Assembly (NCBI GenBank): GCA_022008415.1
Contig: JAIRBC010000004.1
Coordinates: 1 to 64,000 of the forward strand
Reading direction: 5' to 3'
Length of the DNA stretch: 64,000 nt
DNA from: Cerina litoralis
GTDB taxonomy: Bacteria; Bacteroidota; Bacteroidia; Flavobacteriales; Flavobacteriaceae
The notes under the pieces are model-generated. The model saw only the letters and a list, made by a program, of their open reading frames with translations, searched no databases and had not been told where the DNA came from. A program made the translations under genes and the position numbers. This document shows, piece by piece, positions 8,174 through 16,695 of the stretch; position 1 is the first letter of the stretch; every line of letters starts with the position of its first letter.

Positions 8174-10081
8174 ATGAGTAATTACCATATCAAACATTTG
8201 GAGGAATATTTTCAGGTATATCGAAAATCGGTTAGAGATCCCGAGAGTTTTTGGGAAGAGATTGCTGAAGAACATTTTGTATGGCGAAAAAAATGGGACA
8301 AGGTCCTGGATTGGGATTTTTCAAAACCGGAGATAAAATGGTTTAGGAATGCCAAATTAAACATTACCGAGAACTGTTTGGACAGACATTTACACACCCG
8401 TGGGGATAAGACCGCGATTCTTTTTGAGCCCAATGACCCCAAGGAAGAAGCCCAACACATCACTTATCGGCAGTTGCATGAAAAGGTTTGCCGCATGGCC
8501 AACGTTCTCCAAGATCACGGGATCAAGAAAGGCGATAGGGTCTGTATTTATCTACCGATGATTCCAGAATTGGCGGTGGCCTTATTGGCCTGTGCCAGGA
8601 TCGGAGCAATACATTCCGTTGTCTTTGCAGGATTCTCCTCCCAGGCCTTAGCCAATAGGATCAACGATTGCGATTGCAAAATGGTTATTGCCTCGGACGG
8701 ATCTTATCGGGGAAATAAGACCTTGGAGCTTAAAGGGATCGTAGATGTGGCCCTGAAAGAATGCCTCGGCGTGGAGTCCGTCTTAGTGGTAAAGCGTACG
8801 GGGGAGAAAGTGGAGATGCAGGATGGACGAGACCAATGGCTACAGCCCCTTTTGGATGCTGCCTCAACGGAGTGCAAGGCCGTGGAGGTTGATGCGGAAG
8901 ACCCCTTGTTTATCCTTTATACATCTGGATCCACGGGCAAGCCCAAAGGAATGGTGCACACCACGGGCGGATATATGGTCTTTGTGGCCTATACCTTTAA
9001 AAATATCTTTCAATACCGCGAGAACGATGTATATTGGTGTACCGCCGATATCGGGTGGGTTACGGGCCATTCCTATATCGTGTACGGTCCCTTGGCAAAT
9101 GGAGCCACCTCGGTGATGTTCGAAGGGGTGCCTTCCTATCCCGATTATGGCAGGTTTTGGGATGTGGTGGAAAAACACAAAGTGAATCAATTTTATACGG
9201 CGCCGACCGCTATTCGGGCCCTTGCCAAGGAAAGTCTGGATTATGTGGAAAAGCACGACCTTTCTTCCTTAAAGGTATTGGGCTCCGTGGGGGAACCGAT
9301 CAACGAGGAGGCCTGGCACTGGTACAATACCAATGTAGGGAAGAACAAAAGTCCCATCGTGGATACCTGGTGGCAAACGGAGACGGGAGGCATCATGATC
9401 TCTCCCATACCCTACGTAACCCCGACCGCTCCTACCTACGCGACCTTACCATTTATTGGCATACAGCCCGCATTAATGGACGAAAATGAAAATGAGCTAA
9501 AAGGTAATCAGGTAGAGGGCAGGCTATGTATCAAATTTCCCTGGCCGGGCATGGCGCGTACCATTTGGGGCAACCACAAAAGATACGGGGAAACCTATTT
9601 TTCTGCTTATAAGAATAAATACTTTACGGGCGATGGAGCCTTAAGGGATGCCGTGGGATACTACAGGATTACGGGCCGGGTTGATGACGTGATCATCGTT
9701 TCCGGACATAACCTGGGTACCGCGCCCATTGAGGATGCCATTAACGAGCACCCGGCCGTGGCAGAATCGGCAGTTGTTGGCTTTCCACACGACGTAAAAG
9801 GCAACGCACTGTACGGTTTTGTGATTCTTAAGGAGGTCGGTGAAAGTCGGGTACGTGAAAATCTTAAAAAGGAAATTAATCAACAAATAACGGAACTTAT
9901 AGGCCCCATAGCCAAATTGGATAAGATTCAGTTTGTTTCGGGTCTGCCTAAAACCCGAAGTGCAAAGATTATGCGCCGTATTCTACGGAAAATTGCAGGG
10001 AAGGATACCTCCAACCTTGGGGATACCAGTACCTTGCTAAACCCCGAAGTAATACAGGAGATTATGGATAATGCGCTGTAG
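8174..10081 (+). CDS. acs: acetyl-CoA synthetase
   Basis: 635 residues. It activates acetate with ATP and CoA to acetyl-CoA via acetyl-AMP, in the cytosol. Motifs visible: the N-terminal ACAS domain (KHLEEYFQVYRKSVRDPESFW), the ATP loop YTSGSTGKPKGMVHTTGG near residue 248, DTWWQTETGG, the hinge region TGDGA, and the C-terminal PKTRSAKIMRRILRKIA, where the catalytic Lys (about 597) is regulated by acetylation in other bacteria. Length fits Acs (about 630-650). It follows the symporter by 72 nt and probably shares its physiology. The start ATG at 8174 sits behind an AT-rich leader with no strong Shine-Dalgarno, as usual in this phylum. Confidence 0.96.
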   Translation: MSNYHIKHLEEYFQVYRKSVRDPESFWEEIAEEHFVWRKKWDKVLDWDFSKPEIKWFRNAKLNITENCLDRHLHTRGDKTAILFEPNDPKEEAQHITYRQLHEKVCRMANVLQDHGIKKGDRVCIYLPMIPELAVALLACARIGAIHSVVFAGFSSQALANRINDCDCKMVIASDGSYRGNKTLELKGIVDVALKECLGVESVLVVKRTGEKVEMQDGRDQWLQPLLDAASTECKAVEVDAEDPLFILYTSGSTGKPKGMVHTTGGYMVFVAYTFKNIFQYRENDVYWCTADIGWVTGHSYIVYGPLANGATSVMFEGVPSYPDYGRFWDVVEKHKVNQFYTAPTAIRALAKESLDYVEKHDLSSLKVLGSVGEPINEEAWHWYNTNVGKNKSPIVDTWWQTETGGIMISPIPYVTPTAPTYATLPFIGIQPALMDENENELKGNQVEGRLCIKFPWPGMARTIWGNHKRYGETYFSAYKNKYFTGDGALRDAVGYYRITGRVDDVIIVSGHNLGTAPIEDAINEHPAVAESAVVGFPHDVKGNALYGFVILKEVGESRVRENLKKEINQQITELIGPIAKLDKIQFVSGLPKTRSAKIMRRILRKIAGKDTSNLGDTSTLLNPEVIQEIMDNAL

Positions 10082-10103
10082 GTTAAAGAGTAAATAAAAT
10101 AGG

Positions 10104-10131
10104 ATATAGAGCATAGAACAAAGAACATAGA
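10104..10131. repeat. heptamer array (NNNNAGA x4) downstream of acs
   Basis: Four consecutive heptamers ATATAGA, GCATAGA, ACAAAGA and ACATAGA keep AGA in positions 5-7. It sits in the 172-nt gap between acs and the next gene. Unlike the ribosomal-operon spacers, I do not see a convincing second arm here. Confidence 0.55.
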
Positions 10132-10253
10132 CTAAAATTTTTGGAAAATTTCAAGGGAAAAAATGGCAATCCCTTTTCTATATACCCTGCCCGGTCGACC
10201 AACGGGTATTCATCCTATTCCAATACATTGATTATTAACTTTAATTTATCTGT

Positions 10254-11117
10254 ATGCAAAGAAGACAATTTTTAACCAAAAGCACAATTGGGTTGGCATC
10301 CGTGGGGGTTCTGTCCCAGTTTCCGCATACCCTGTTCGCGGCAACACCTGCAAAATTGGTTACCGTGCCAATTGGATTTCAGTCCTATGTGCTACGCAAG
10401 GATATTGGTCTGGATCTGGACAAAACGCTAAAAAAAATGGTAGGGTATGGATACGAGTATGTAGAAATGTGCTCTCCATCGGGTTATATGAACGATTTTG
10501 CTCCTTTGGCAAAATATTCGGGCAAGGAGCTAAAGTCCAGGATAGAGGATACGGGAATTAAATGTATGGGCAGCCACTTTACGTGGAACGAGATGAAGAA
10601 CAATTTGGACGAACGTATTGAATTTGCCAATCAATTGGGGCTTGAGCAGTTTGTTTGTTCCGGAGGATTGGATTCACCTACAGAAGATGAGGTGAAAAGA
10701 AAGTGCGCCGAACTGAACGCCATGGGGGAGAAGATCAAAAGCGCGGGAATGGTAGCAGGGTACCACAACCACGACATCGAATTTAAGCACAAGTTCAACG
10801 GCCGGCCAGAATATGACTTATTATTGGAAGAGCTTAACCCCGACGCGGTAAAAATGCAATTCCAAACCCAGGTAATTACTTTGGGCTATAAGGGATCTAC
10901 TTATTTTAAAAAGTATCCCGGCCGATTTATTTCGGCGCATTTACAGGATTACTCGCCTACCGATCACAGTAGGGAGGTTACGTTGGGCAAAGGCATCTCG
11001 GACTGGAAGGATTTCTTTTCAGCTGCCAAAAAAGGTGGATTGCAGATAGTTTATGTAGAAATGGAGTCTAATCCGGGAACCCTCAAAGACAGTATTACCT
11101 ATTTAAAAAGTCTTTAG
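10254..11117 (+). CDS. exported sugar phosphate isomerase/epimerase-like TIM-barrel protein
   Basis: 287 residues. The N-terminus MQRRQFLTKSTIGLASVGVL carries an RRQF twin-arginine motif, so export by Tat is likely. The rest is an AP-endonuclease-2/xylose isomerase-like TIM barrel: GFQSYVLRKD, YEYVEMCSPSGY, GMVAGYHNHDIEF (the HNHD metal-site segment), SAHLQDYSP and a late YVEMES strand. Such proteins in Bacteroidota are periplasmic sugar isomerases/epimerases or 3-keto-sugar processing enzymes; the substrate cannot be told from sequence. The gene is followed by a tRNA gene. A GGGTAT/ATACCC inverted pair at about 10183-10211 precedes it, possibly the acs terminator. Confidence 0.8.
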   Translation: MQRRQFLTKSTIGLASVGVLSQFPHTLFAATPAKLVTVPIGFQSYVLRKDIGLDLDKTLKKMVGYGYEYVEMCSPSGYMNDFAPLAKYSGKELKSRIEDTGIKCMGSHFTWNEMKNNLDERIEFANQLGLEQFVCSGGLDSPTEDEVKRKCAELNAMGEKIKSAGMVAGYHNHDIEFKHKFNGRPEYDLLLEELNPDAVKMQFQTQVITLGYKGSTYFKKYPGRFISAHLQDYSPTDHSREVTLGKGISDWKDFFSAAKKGGLQIVYVEMESNPGTLKDSITYLKSL

Positions 11118-11165
11118 ATCATCCCCCATGTGAAAATGGATTAAAAGAAAAATAGTAGGGAAAAC

Positions 11166-11249
11166 GCCCAGGTGGCGAAATTGGTAGACGCGCTGGTTTC
11201 AGGGACCAGTGGCCGCAAGGCCGTGCAGGTTCGATTCCTGTTCTGGGCA
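11166..11249 (+). tRNA. tRNA-Leu (anticodon CAG)
   Basis: An 84-nt cloverleaf. The acceptor stem GCCCAGG pairs with TCTGGGC (last pair G-T), with discriminator A at 11249. The anticodon stem CTGGT/ACCAG encloses the loop TTCAGGG, putting anticodon CAG at 11200-11202. The long variable arm (GGCCGCAAGGCC) is class II as expected for Leu, and the T arm GCAGGTTCGATTCCTGT is intact. The 3' CCA is not encoded. Confidence 0.96.
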
Positions 11250-11308
11250 CAATCTCTTTGCTTGTTATGTCTTTTGGGATTACCAAATGAACCATGTACC
11301 GGTACGTT

Positions 11309-12688
11309 CTATAAATTGGCGGGCTTTATGTTCTGATTTACGCGGAAGAAATTCTCCGGATCGTATTTGGCCTTAATATTTCGTAGTCTCTCAAAGTTAT
11401 CCCCGTAATTCTCTTTTATACGATCTTCGCCTTCCTCCATAATAAAATTGATATAAGCTCCTCCTGCAGAATAAGGATGTAGGGTTTTCCAATATTCCTT
11501 GGCCCAGTTGGCTATTTTTTCTTTGTTAGCAGGATCGGGATCTACGCCAACTATGACTCCTGCCCACATGGAATTCCGGAAATTGAAAGCCGTATCGTTC
11601 TTGTCCACCCGGTGTACGGCGCCATCAACGGGGTATAGGTGCATGGTAGAATGTGGCGTGGGCAATTGTTCCCCAAACTTTTGATGCAGGGCAATGGCCT
11701 CATCGCTCAGCTCGTTTATAAAATCGGCTTTCCAATACCATTGCAGACCGGCAGGGTAAAGCGCATCGAAAATACTTTGTGCCGCCGGATAGGGTACTTC
11801 CTGTACCCCATTTACAATGGGTGCAGGGGTGAATTCCCGGATAGGTTTAAATATTTCATCGGCCTTTTCCCGGTCGCCAAAATAACACCATACGATACCG
11901 CAAACTTTTTTTAGATGCAATTCTTCAGGGAACATAGGAACAGGGGGTACGGTCATAACAGCAAAGAAGCCATCTAGCTCCTCGGGTGCCTTGGGAAGAA
12001 AATCTGCATACCATCGCATCACCTCTTGGGTTTGTTCTATGGGCCAAAGGGTTGGGCCAAAGAATACATTTTTTACCGGGTGTAGCTTGAAGGTAAATGA
12101 GGTGACCACTCCAAAATTACCTCCTCCTCCCCGAATGGCCCAGAACAGATCCAGGTGATTTTTTTCGTTTACCCGCACAAACGTTCCATCTGCCAAAACC
12201 ATATCAGCTTCTAGCAGGTTATCAATGGTGAGACCGTGTTTACGGGAAAGATATCCAATGCCGCCCCCAAGTGTAAGGCCACCAACGCCGGTCGTCGAAA
12301 TAAATCCCGTAGGCGTTGCCAAGCCGAATGCATGGGTGGCGTGGTCAACTTCGCCCCAAGTGCAGCCTCCGCCAACCGTTGCCGTTTTGGATACTGGATC
12401 AATACGGGTGTTGCAGATGTGGGACAAATCTATAACAAGACCACGGTCACAAATACCAAGTCCGGCCGCATTGTGTCCGCCGCCTCGTATAGATACCAGC
12501 ATTTCGTTTTCCCTACCGAAGTTTACGGCGGTGATGACATCCGCAGTGTTTTTGCATTTTGCGATCATGTCTGGACGCTTGTCGATCATGCCGTTGTATA
12601 CTTTACGGGTTTCGTCGTAATTATTGTCCCGTGGCAGAATTAATTCGCCCCTTAACAGATTCTTGAATTCCTCGATTTTCGATTCCAT
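11309..12688 (-). CDS. FAD-dependent oxidoreductase, berberine-bridge (BBE) type
   Basis: 459 residues from the ATG at 12688 (MESKIEEFKNLL); the longer frame to 12799 adds an implausible hydrophobic-basic leader. The FAD_binding_4 fold carries SIRGGGHNAAG and VGGGCTWGEVDHATHAFGLA, so both the His and the Cys used for bicovalent FAD attachment in BBE-like oxidases are present. The C-terminal BBE motif NFFRVNQNI is intact. No signal peptide is visible, so it is likely cytosolic. These enzymes oxidise carbohydrates, alcohols or secondary metabolites with O2; substrate unknown. It is transcribed toward the tRNA gene, and the divergent or co-directional neighbours do not suggest a pathway. Confidence 0.88.
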   Translation of the reverse strand: MESKIEEFKNLLRGELILPRDNNYDETRKVYNGMIDKRPDMIAKCKNTADVITAVNFGRENEMLVSIRGGGHNAAGLGICDRGLVIDLSHICNTRIDPVSKTATVGGGCTWGEVDHATHAFGLATPTGFISTTGVGGLTLGGGIGYLSRKHGLTIDNLLEADMVLADGTFVRVNEKNHLDLFWAIRGGGGNFGVVTSFTFKLHPVKNVFFGPTLWPIEQTQEVMRWYADFLPKAPEELDGFFAVMTVPPVPMFPEELHLKKVCGIVWCYFGDREKADEIFKPIREFTPAPIVNGVQEVPYPAAQSIFDALYPAGLQWYWKADFINELSDEAIALHQKFGEQLPTPHSTMHLYPVDGAVHRVDKNDTAFNFRNSMWAGVIVGVDPDPANKEKIANWAKEYWKTLHPYSAGGAYINFIMEEGEDRIKENYGDNFERLRNIKAKYDPENFFRVNQNIKPANL

Positions 12689-12888
12689 AGTTTGTTTTTT
12701 AATTGGTTTCAGCACTTCAGTTAGTCGGGAATAAAAATTTAATTCATTCCTGCCTAAACGGACTGTAAAATTATGATCCAATAAAATTAGAAGTTGCACC
12801 TTGGGAAATCCACCCCATTTTTCTCAAAATTGGCTACAAATGATTCATTTGTAGAATTGGGAGGATGCGATGATAAGGGAATGGTTGA

Positions 12889-13992
12889 CTAGGATCCTAT
12901 TTTTGACGGGGAGATACCAAAGGTCTTATAAAAGCATTTGGCAAAGTAGGAAGGATTGCTGTAACCCACTTCCAGGGCAACTTCGGAAACATTGAGTTGC
13001 TTTTGTTTTATCAGTGAAAATGCCCTGTGCATCTTTAGACCGCGGATAAAGTTGTTTGGTGTGGTTCCGGTAATCGACTTTACCTTTCGGTACAATTGAG
13101 GTCTACTAAGGCCTATATCATTGCCAAGGCTTTGTACCGTAAAACGTTCGTTGGAAAGTTTGTCTTCGGTAATATCGAATAGATTGCTGAGGAATTTTTC
13201 TTCCGATGGCCCCATTGTTCTATAGCAATGTAGGTTGTCGGTAAATATTTGGCCGTCGCTCAATTGGTTTACCAAGGAGGAGACAAGTATTTCCTTGTTA
13301 CCGGCAATAAGGCTTAGCCTTGTACCTAATTTTATCGCTTCTTCAAAAAAACCGCTGTTTTCATTTAAAGGCGGACTGCAACCGATACCTATCTTGAAGG
13401 TAACGTTCCATGCGGAGTTCTCAAGGTCATTGTACTTCTTTAATAACTTATTCCGCACCTCTATGGCGCAGCCAATAGCGTGTTCGGGAGTCTTGAAAGC
13501 GGCTATGATACTATCGTCTCCCTTATGTCTAACATGCTTTCCCTGAAATTTATCTATTTTGGAGATGGTAAAAAGTTTGGGCTTATCCGGAAGGTACAAA
13601 TTTTTGTAATCCAGGGAAGATGTGATGTGGGTGTTACCAATGATATTTACAACCATTACGAAACGATATCCAGAATCTACGGATCCATCTTCGTGGAGGA
13701 CAACCCCATGGTCGGTTTTAGGATTTTTGCCCATAAAAACGGAATACATTCCGGCCTCTACCTCTACAATTTCGCAGGCAACGTTGCCATGGGCCTCACG
13801 ATGGGTCGCGGCGCACGATTCCTTGTCCGGACCCTCCATCAGGCAAAAGACCGTTCCGGCAGCTTCGTTTACCCAAAATTGGTGATATTTTACATCGAAT
13901 TTGTCCTGTACCGCCTGATCGGCAATATGGGCGTTCTTTACATCTTCGATCGTTACATCCGGAATTATATGAAAATCCATGTAGAGCGGCAT
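12889..13992 (-). CDS. three-domain regulator: DUF4242 + degenerate nucleotidyl-cyclase-like domain + AraC HTH
   Basis: 367 residues. Residues 1-85 match the DUF4242/nickel-binding-type ferredoxin-like domain (PLYMDFHIIPDVTIEDV, and HREAHGN with His64 and His68). Residues 110-250 read as a class III adenylate/guanylate cyclase homology domain: FVMVVNIIGNT where active enzymes have a metal-binding Asp, then HKGDDSIIAAFKTPEHAIGC and KLGTRLSLIAGNKEILVSS. The first metal Asp is Asn116 while GDD (158-160) is kept, so catalysis is doubtful and ligand sensing more likely. Residues 268-367 are an AraC-type double HTH (LGNDIGLSRPQLYRKVKSIT, then EVALEVGYSNPSYFAKCFYK). It is cytosolic. The target is unknown; the neighbouring oxidase and OsmC genes are candidates. 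The domain fusion is the notable point. Confidence 0.8.
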   Translation of the reverse strand: MPLYMDFHIIPDVTIEDVKNAHIADQAVQDKFDVKYHQFWVNEAAGTVFCLMEGPDKESCAATHREAHGNVACEIVEVEAGMYSVFMGKNPKTDHGVVLHEDGSVDSGYRFVMVVNIIGNTHITSSLDYKNLYLPDKPKLFTISKIDKFQGKHVRHKGDDSIIAAFKTPEHAIGCAIEVRNKLLKKYNDLENSAWNVTFKIGIGCSPPLNENSGFFEEAIKLGTRLSLIAGNKEILVSSLVNQLSDGQIFTDNLHCYRTMGPSEEKFLSNLFDITEDKLSNERFTVQSLGNDIGLSRPQLYRKVKSITGTTPNNFIRGLKMHRAFSLIKQKQLNVSEVALEVGYSNPSYFAKCFYKTFGISPSKIGS

Positions 13993-14125
13993 GGCAATCG
14001 TTTTTCATTATGGGGGAAGCATCCACAAGGTACAAAGAAAATGGTTAACGTAAAGAAATGGATGCGAAATATATAATTCCTGGCCCTGTTCGAGTTCTAA
14101 CTATTGAGGATTTGTTCTCTTGCGG

Positions 14126-14632
14126 TCACGCTTTTTTAATAGTCGTTTTTAACGGCACCCCTGCACAAAGTGTCTGATAAACAACACAGTATCTCTCTGT
14201 CAATTTAAGGAGCGTCTCGATCCTTTCCTTAGTTTCTGGGGTATCTAAGTGAAAAGTGAGGCAGATTGCCTTAAACCCTACTCCGACTTCCTTGGAAACC
14301 CCCAATGTTCCCCGAAAATCCAAATCGCCCTCAGCCTTAATCGTACCCCTATGTAGTTTGAAATCGATTGCTGTGGCAACAGAATTGAGCGTTACTCCGG
14401 CACAAGCCACCAATGATTCCAGCAGTAGGTCCCCAGAACAGGCGAGCGTTCCGTTGCCTCCCGTTGCGGGATGGAGTCCTGCCTCTAGGAGTGCCTGTCC
14501 GGTCTCTATCTTACATGAAATATTTTCTCCAATTTCACCCCGGGCACGTAGTGTTATCATGGCTAAATCGGGGCTTTTGCGGTATTTTTCCTTTAGGGGT
14601 GCCTGCAATGATTTTAACTCTTTGGAATCCAT
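14126..14632 (-). CDS. OsmC family peroxiredoxin-like protein
   Basis: 168 residues, a little longer than classic OsmC/Ohr (about 140). The fold is recognisable from LACSGDLLLESLVACAGVTL and ERYCVVYQTLCAGVPL; the Cys in VACAG and the Cys in RYCVV correspond to the redox pair of OsmC/Ohr thiol peroxidases. It probably reduces organic hydroperoxides in the cytosol. The region 14633-14841 downstream of the TPM gene and upstream of this gene holds a repeat element and low-complexity sequence. Paralogue-level naming (OsmC versus YhfA-like) is not certain. Confidence 0.82.
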   Translation of the reverse strand: MDSKELKSLQAPLKEKYRKSPDLAMITLRARGEIGENISCKIETGQALLEAGLHPATGGNGTLACSGDLLLESLVACAGVTLNSVATAIDFKLHRGTIKAEGDLDFRGTLGVSKEVGVGFKAICLTFHLDTPETKERIETLLKLTERYCVVYQTLCAGVPLKTTIKKA

Positions 14633-14746
14633 CGTGGTTTATTTTTGAACTCAATATTCTAAGGAAGGTGCGTTTGGTTTAAAAAAAACACTCATATACC
14701 GGAATTTACCCTATTATACTTATAAACCCAATAATTTTTTTAAGAC

Positions 14747-14799
14747 TTTGAACTTGTCCCGATGATTGTCGGGATTGAACTTGAACCTGAGTTTGAGTT
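14747..14799. repeat. TCCCGA/TCGGGA hairpin flanked by TTGAACTTG words
   Basis: The stem TCCCGA (14757-14762) pairs with TCGGGA (14769-14774), flanked by TTTGAACTTG on the left and ATTGAACTTGAACCTGAG plus a T-run on the right. A similar element lies at 23954-23997. Both sit at the 3' end of a minus-strand gene. Read on the minus strand the A-rich side comes first, so this is not a classic intrinsic terminator for that gene. Confidence 0.6.
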
Positions 14800-14841
14800 T
14801 TTTTTTCTGTCCACTGAAATAGGCATACCGTCATGGGTGGA

Positions 14842-15645
14842 TCACCATCCTCCGGAAGCACCGCCACCGCCAAAGCCTCCACCGCCAAAGCCACCGCCAA
14901 AGCCGCCACCGCCGAAACCTCCTCCAAAGCCACCACCGCCAAAGGATCCGCCACTTCTACCGCTACGGCCCATGTTACTGAGGATGATCATATCCCAGAT
15001 AGAGGGGCCCGAAGATCGATGGCCGCCGCTATTTCCACCGTTTCTTTTGTTTTTGTTGGCAAGGATTATAAGGATAACGATAAAGATAAGAATGGGAAAA
15101 AGGGCTTGGAACGGAAACCCATTGTCCTTGTTCCCAAAGGTGCGATCTTCCTTAAATTCGCCCGTAAGGGTCTTAAATATGGCATCGGAACCCTTATTCA
15201 GTCCGGCAAAGTAATCTCCTTTCTTAAATTCGGGAATGATAACGGACTCTATAATCCTACGGGACATGGCATCCGTCAACGAACCTTCTACCCCATAGCC
15301 GGTGTTGATGGCTACCCTGCGATCGTCCTTGGCCAAAATAACTAAAACCCCGTTGTCCTTTCCTTGCTGCCCAATACCCCATTTTTGGCCCCATTGTGCC
15401 CCGAGGTAGTTAATATTCTCCCCTTGGGTAGATTTGATTATTGCGACCACGATCTGCGTGGAGGTGCTGTCGGAATAGCGTATGAGTTTATGTTCCAAGT
15501 CTGCCTTCTGGACCGGGGACAATAGATTGATATAATCGTAGACGCTGGTCTCTTCCGCAGGTTTTTCCGGAATCGTGAATTGTGCAAAAGCTAATGTGCA
15601 GCAAAAAAGAAGAAATAAAAGAATGCTACCCTTTGGAAATCTCAT
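14842..15645 (-). CDS. TPM domain protein with signal peptide and Gly-rich tail
   Basis: 267 residues. A signal peptide (MRFPKGSILLFLLFCCTLAF ending near AFAQF) is followed by a TPM_phosphatase domain (about 35-165: VYDYINLLSPVQKADLEHKL, VVAIIKSTQG, WGIGQQGKDNGVLVILAKDD, VEGSLTDAMSRRIIE). A membrane helix follows (FPILIFIVILIILA), then a low-complexity tail of repeated GGFGGG units ending GGASGGW. This is the YgcG-like layout. It is the last gene of the LemA-TPM operon and overlaps the preceding TPM gene by 20 nt, implying translational coupling. Such pairs are thought to act in membrane-protein or photosystem-like quality control, but biochemical function is unsettled. The Pro-rich and Ala/Thr-rich plus-strand frames opposite its tail are shadows. 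Confidence 0.88.
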   Translation of the reverse strand: MRFPKGSILLFLLFCCTLAFAQFTIPEKPAEETSVYDYINLLSPVQKADLEHKLIRYSDSTSTQIVVAIIKSTQGENINYLGAQWGQKWGIGQQGKDNGVLVILAKDDRRVAINTGYGVEGSLTDAMSRRIIESVIIPEFKKGDYFAGLNKGSDAIFKTLTGEFKEDRTFGNKDNGFPFQALFPILIFIVILIILANKNKRNGGNSGGHRSSGPSIWDMIILSNMGRSGRSGGSFGGGGFGGGFGGGGFGGGFGGGGFGGGGASGGW

Positions 15646-16063
15646 TGCTCAATTCGTTTGTATCGTCTTGTTGCCAGGGAAAATGTGTTTTTAATTCCTG
15701 TCCGGCTTTAAGAATACCCGCCACCAGTCCTTGTTTAAATTGACCCTTCTGAAAATGGGATTGCATAATATCCTTGGTGCTATCCCAAAAATCCTCGGGC
15801 ACGGCCATGTGGATGCCTTTATCTCCACAGACGGCGAATTTCTTGTCTTCCACGGCAACATAGATCAATACTCCGTTGTCTTCCTTGGTATTGTCCATCT
15901 TTAAAAGACGGAAAATTTCCTGGGCCCTCAGATAAGGTTCCATTTTTGTTGTTGCTTCGAGGTGCACCCTGATTTCTCCAGAGGTATTTCTTTCGGCTTG
16001 TACAATGGCATCTACCACTTCAGCTTCTTCCTCGGCCGTTAAGAAATCCTCCACGTGGGACAT
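15626..16063 (-). CDS. TPM domain protein, cytosolic
   Basis: 145 residues from the ATG at 16063 (MSHVEDFLTAEEEAEVVDAI); an AGGAA stretch lies just upstream. It has a single TPM domain (ERNTSGEIRVHLEA, DNGVLIYVAVEDKKFAVCGDKGI, HFQKGQFKQGLVAGI) and no signal peptide or membrane helix, unlike the next gene. The start is 7 nt after the LemA stop, and the end overlaps the next TPM gene. The three genes LemA, cytosolic TPM and membrane TPM form a conserved trio in Bacteroidota. Role unknown beyond the shared context. Confidence 0.86.
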   Translation of the reverse strand: MSHVEDFLTAEEEAEVVDAIVQAERNTSGEIRVHLEATTKMEPYLRAQEIFRLLKMDNTKEDNGVLIYVAVEDKKFAVCGDKGIHMAVPEDFWDSTKDIMQSHFQKGQFKQGLVAGILKAGQELKTHFPWQQDDTNELSNEISKG

Positions 16064-16070
16064 AGTGTTC

Positions 16071-16673
16071 CTATTTATCGAAATCAAAATTTACATCGGG
16101 CGCATTTTCGGCCCCTGCATCGGCTTTAAAATAAGCGAGTTCCTGAAAATGGAACACCCCGGCGAGGATAGAATTCGGGAAGATTTTTATATGTTGGTTA
16201 TAGGGCTGCACCGTTGCATTGAAACGGTCACGGGCTACGTTGATCCGGTTTTCAGTGCCTTCCAATTGGGATTGCAGTTCTAGGAAATTTTGATTTGCCT
16301 TTAGGTCGGGATATCTTTCTACAGTAACCAGGAGCCGACTTAGGGCACTACTAAGTCCACCTTGGGCCTGATTGAATTGGGACAGTTGCTCTGGGGTGAT
16401 GTTGCTCGGGTCAATAGTGACCGAGGTAGCCTTGGCCCGGGCATTGATTACATCCGTAAGGGTGCCCCGTTCAAAATCTGCCGCTCCTTGCACCGTCTTT
16501 ACCAAGTTGCCGATCAGGTCGTTCCTTCTTTGGTATGCGCTCTCTACATTTCCCCAGGCCTGTGTGGAGGTTTCCTTTAATTTTACTGCCGTATTATTAA
16601 ATCCTACCGCCCAGCGGTATAATCCGAAGGCAATGACTACTAGGATAATTACGGGGATGAGCCATTTTTTCAT
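16071..16673 (-). CDS. LemA family protein
   Basis: 200 residues. An N-terminal signal-anchor helix (KKWLIPVIILVVIAFGLYRW) is followed by the helical LemA domain with the characteristic AWGNVESAYQRRNDLIGNLVKTV, LLVTVERYPDLKANQNF, LQSQLEGTENRINVARDRFN and a PNSILAGVF end. Most of the protein lies outside the cytosol. LemA function is not established. It is 22 nt downstream of the MerR gene and precedes the two TPM genes, the standard association. Confidence 0.93.
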   Translation of the reverse strand: MKKWLIPVIILVVIAFGLYRWAVGFNNTAVKLKETSTQAWGNVESAYQRRNDLIGNLVKTVQGAADFERGTLTDVINARAKATSVTIDPSNITPEQLSQFNQAQGGLSSALSRLLVTVERYPDLKANQNFLELQSQLEGTENRINVARDRFNATVQPYNQHIKIFPNSILAGVFHFQELAYFKADAGAENAPDVNFDFDK

Positions 16674-16695
16674 GATCAGTGTATTTTTAGTTGGG

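Noticed and set aside
10183-10211. ATACCC/GGGTAT inverted pair as acs terminator
   Set aside because: Stem of only 6 bp with a long loop and no T-run; kept only as a remark.
12225-12643. Two overlapping plus-strand ORFs of about 130 codons
   Set aside because: Both are antisense to the FAD oxidase core that carries the conserved His/Cys motifs.
14762-15345. Pro-rich and Ala/Thr-rich plus-strand ORFs (150-170 codons)
   Set aside because: They are the complement of the Gly-rich tail and body of the minus-strand TPM gene, which has a signal peptide and TPM domain.
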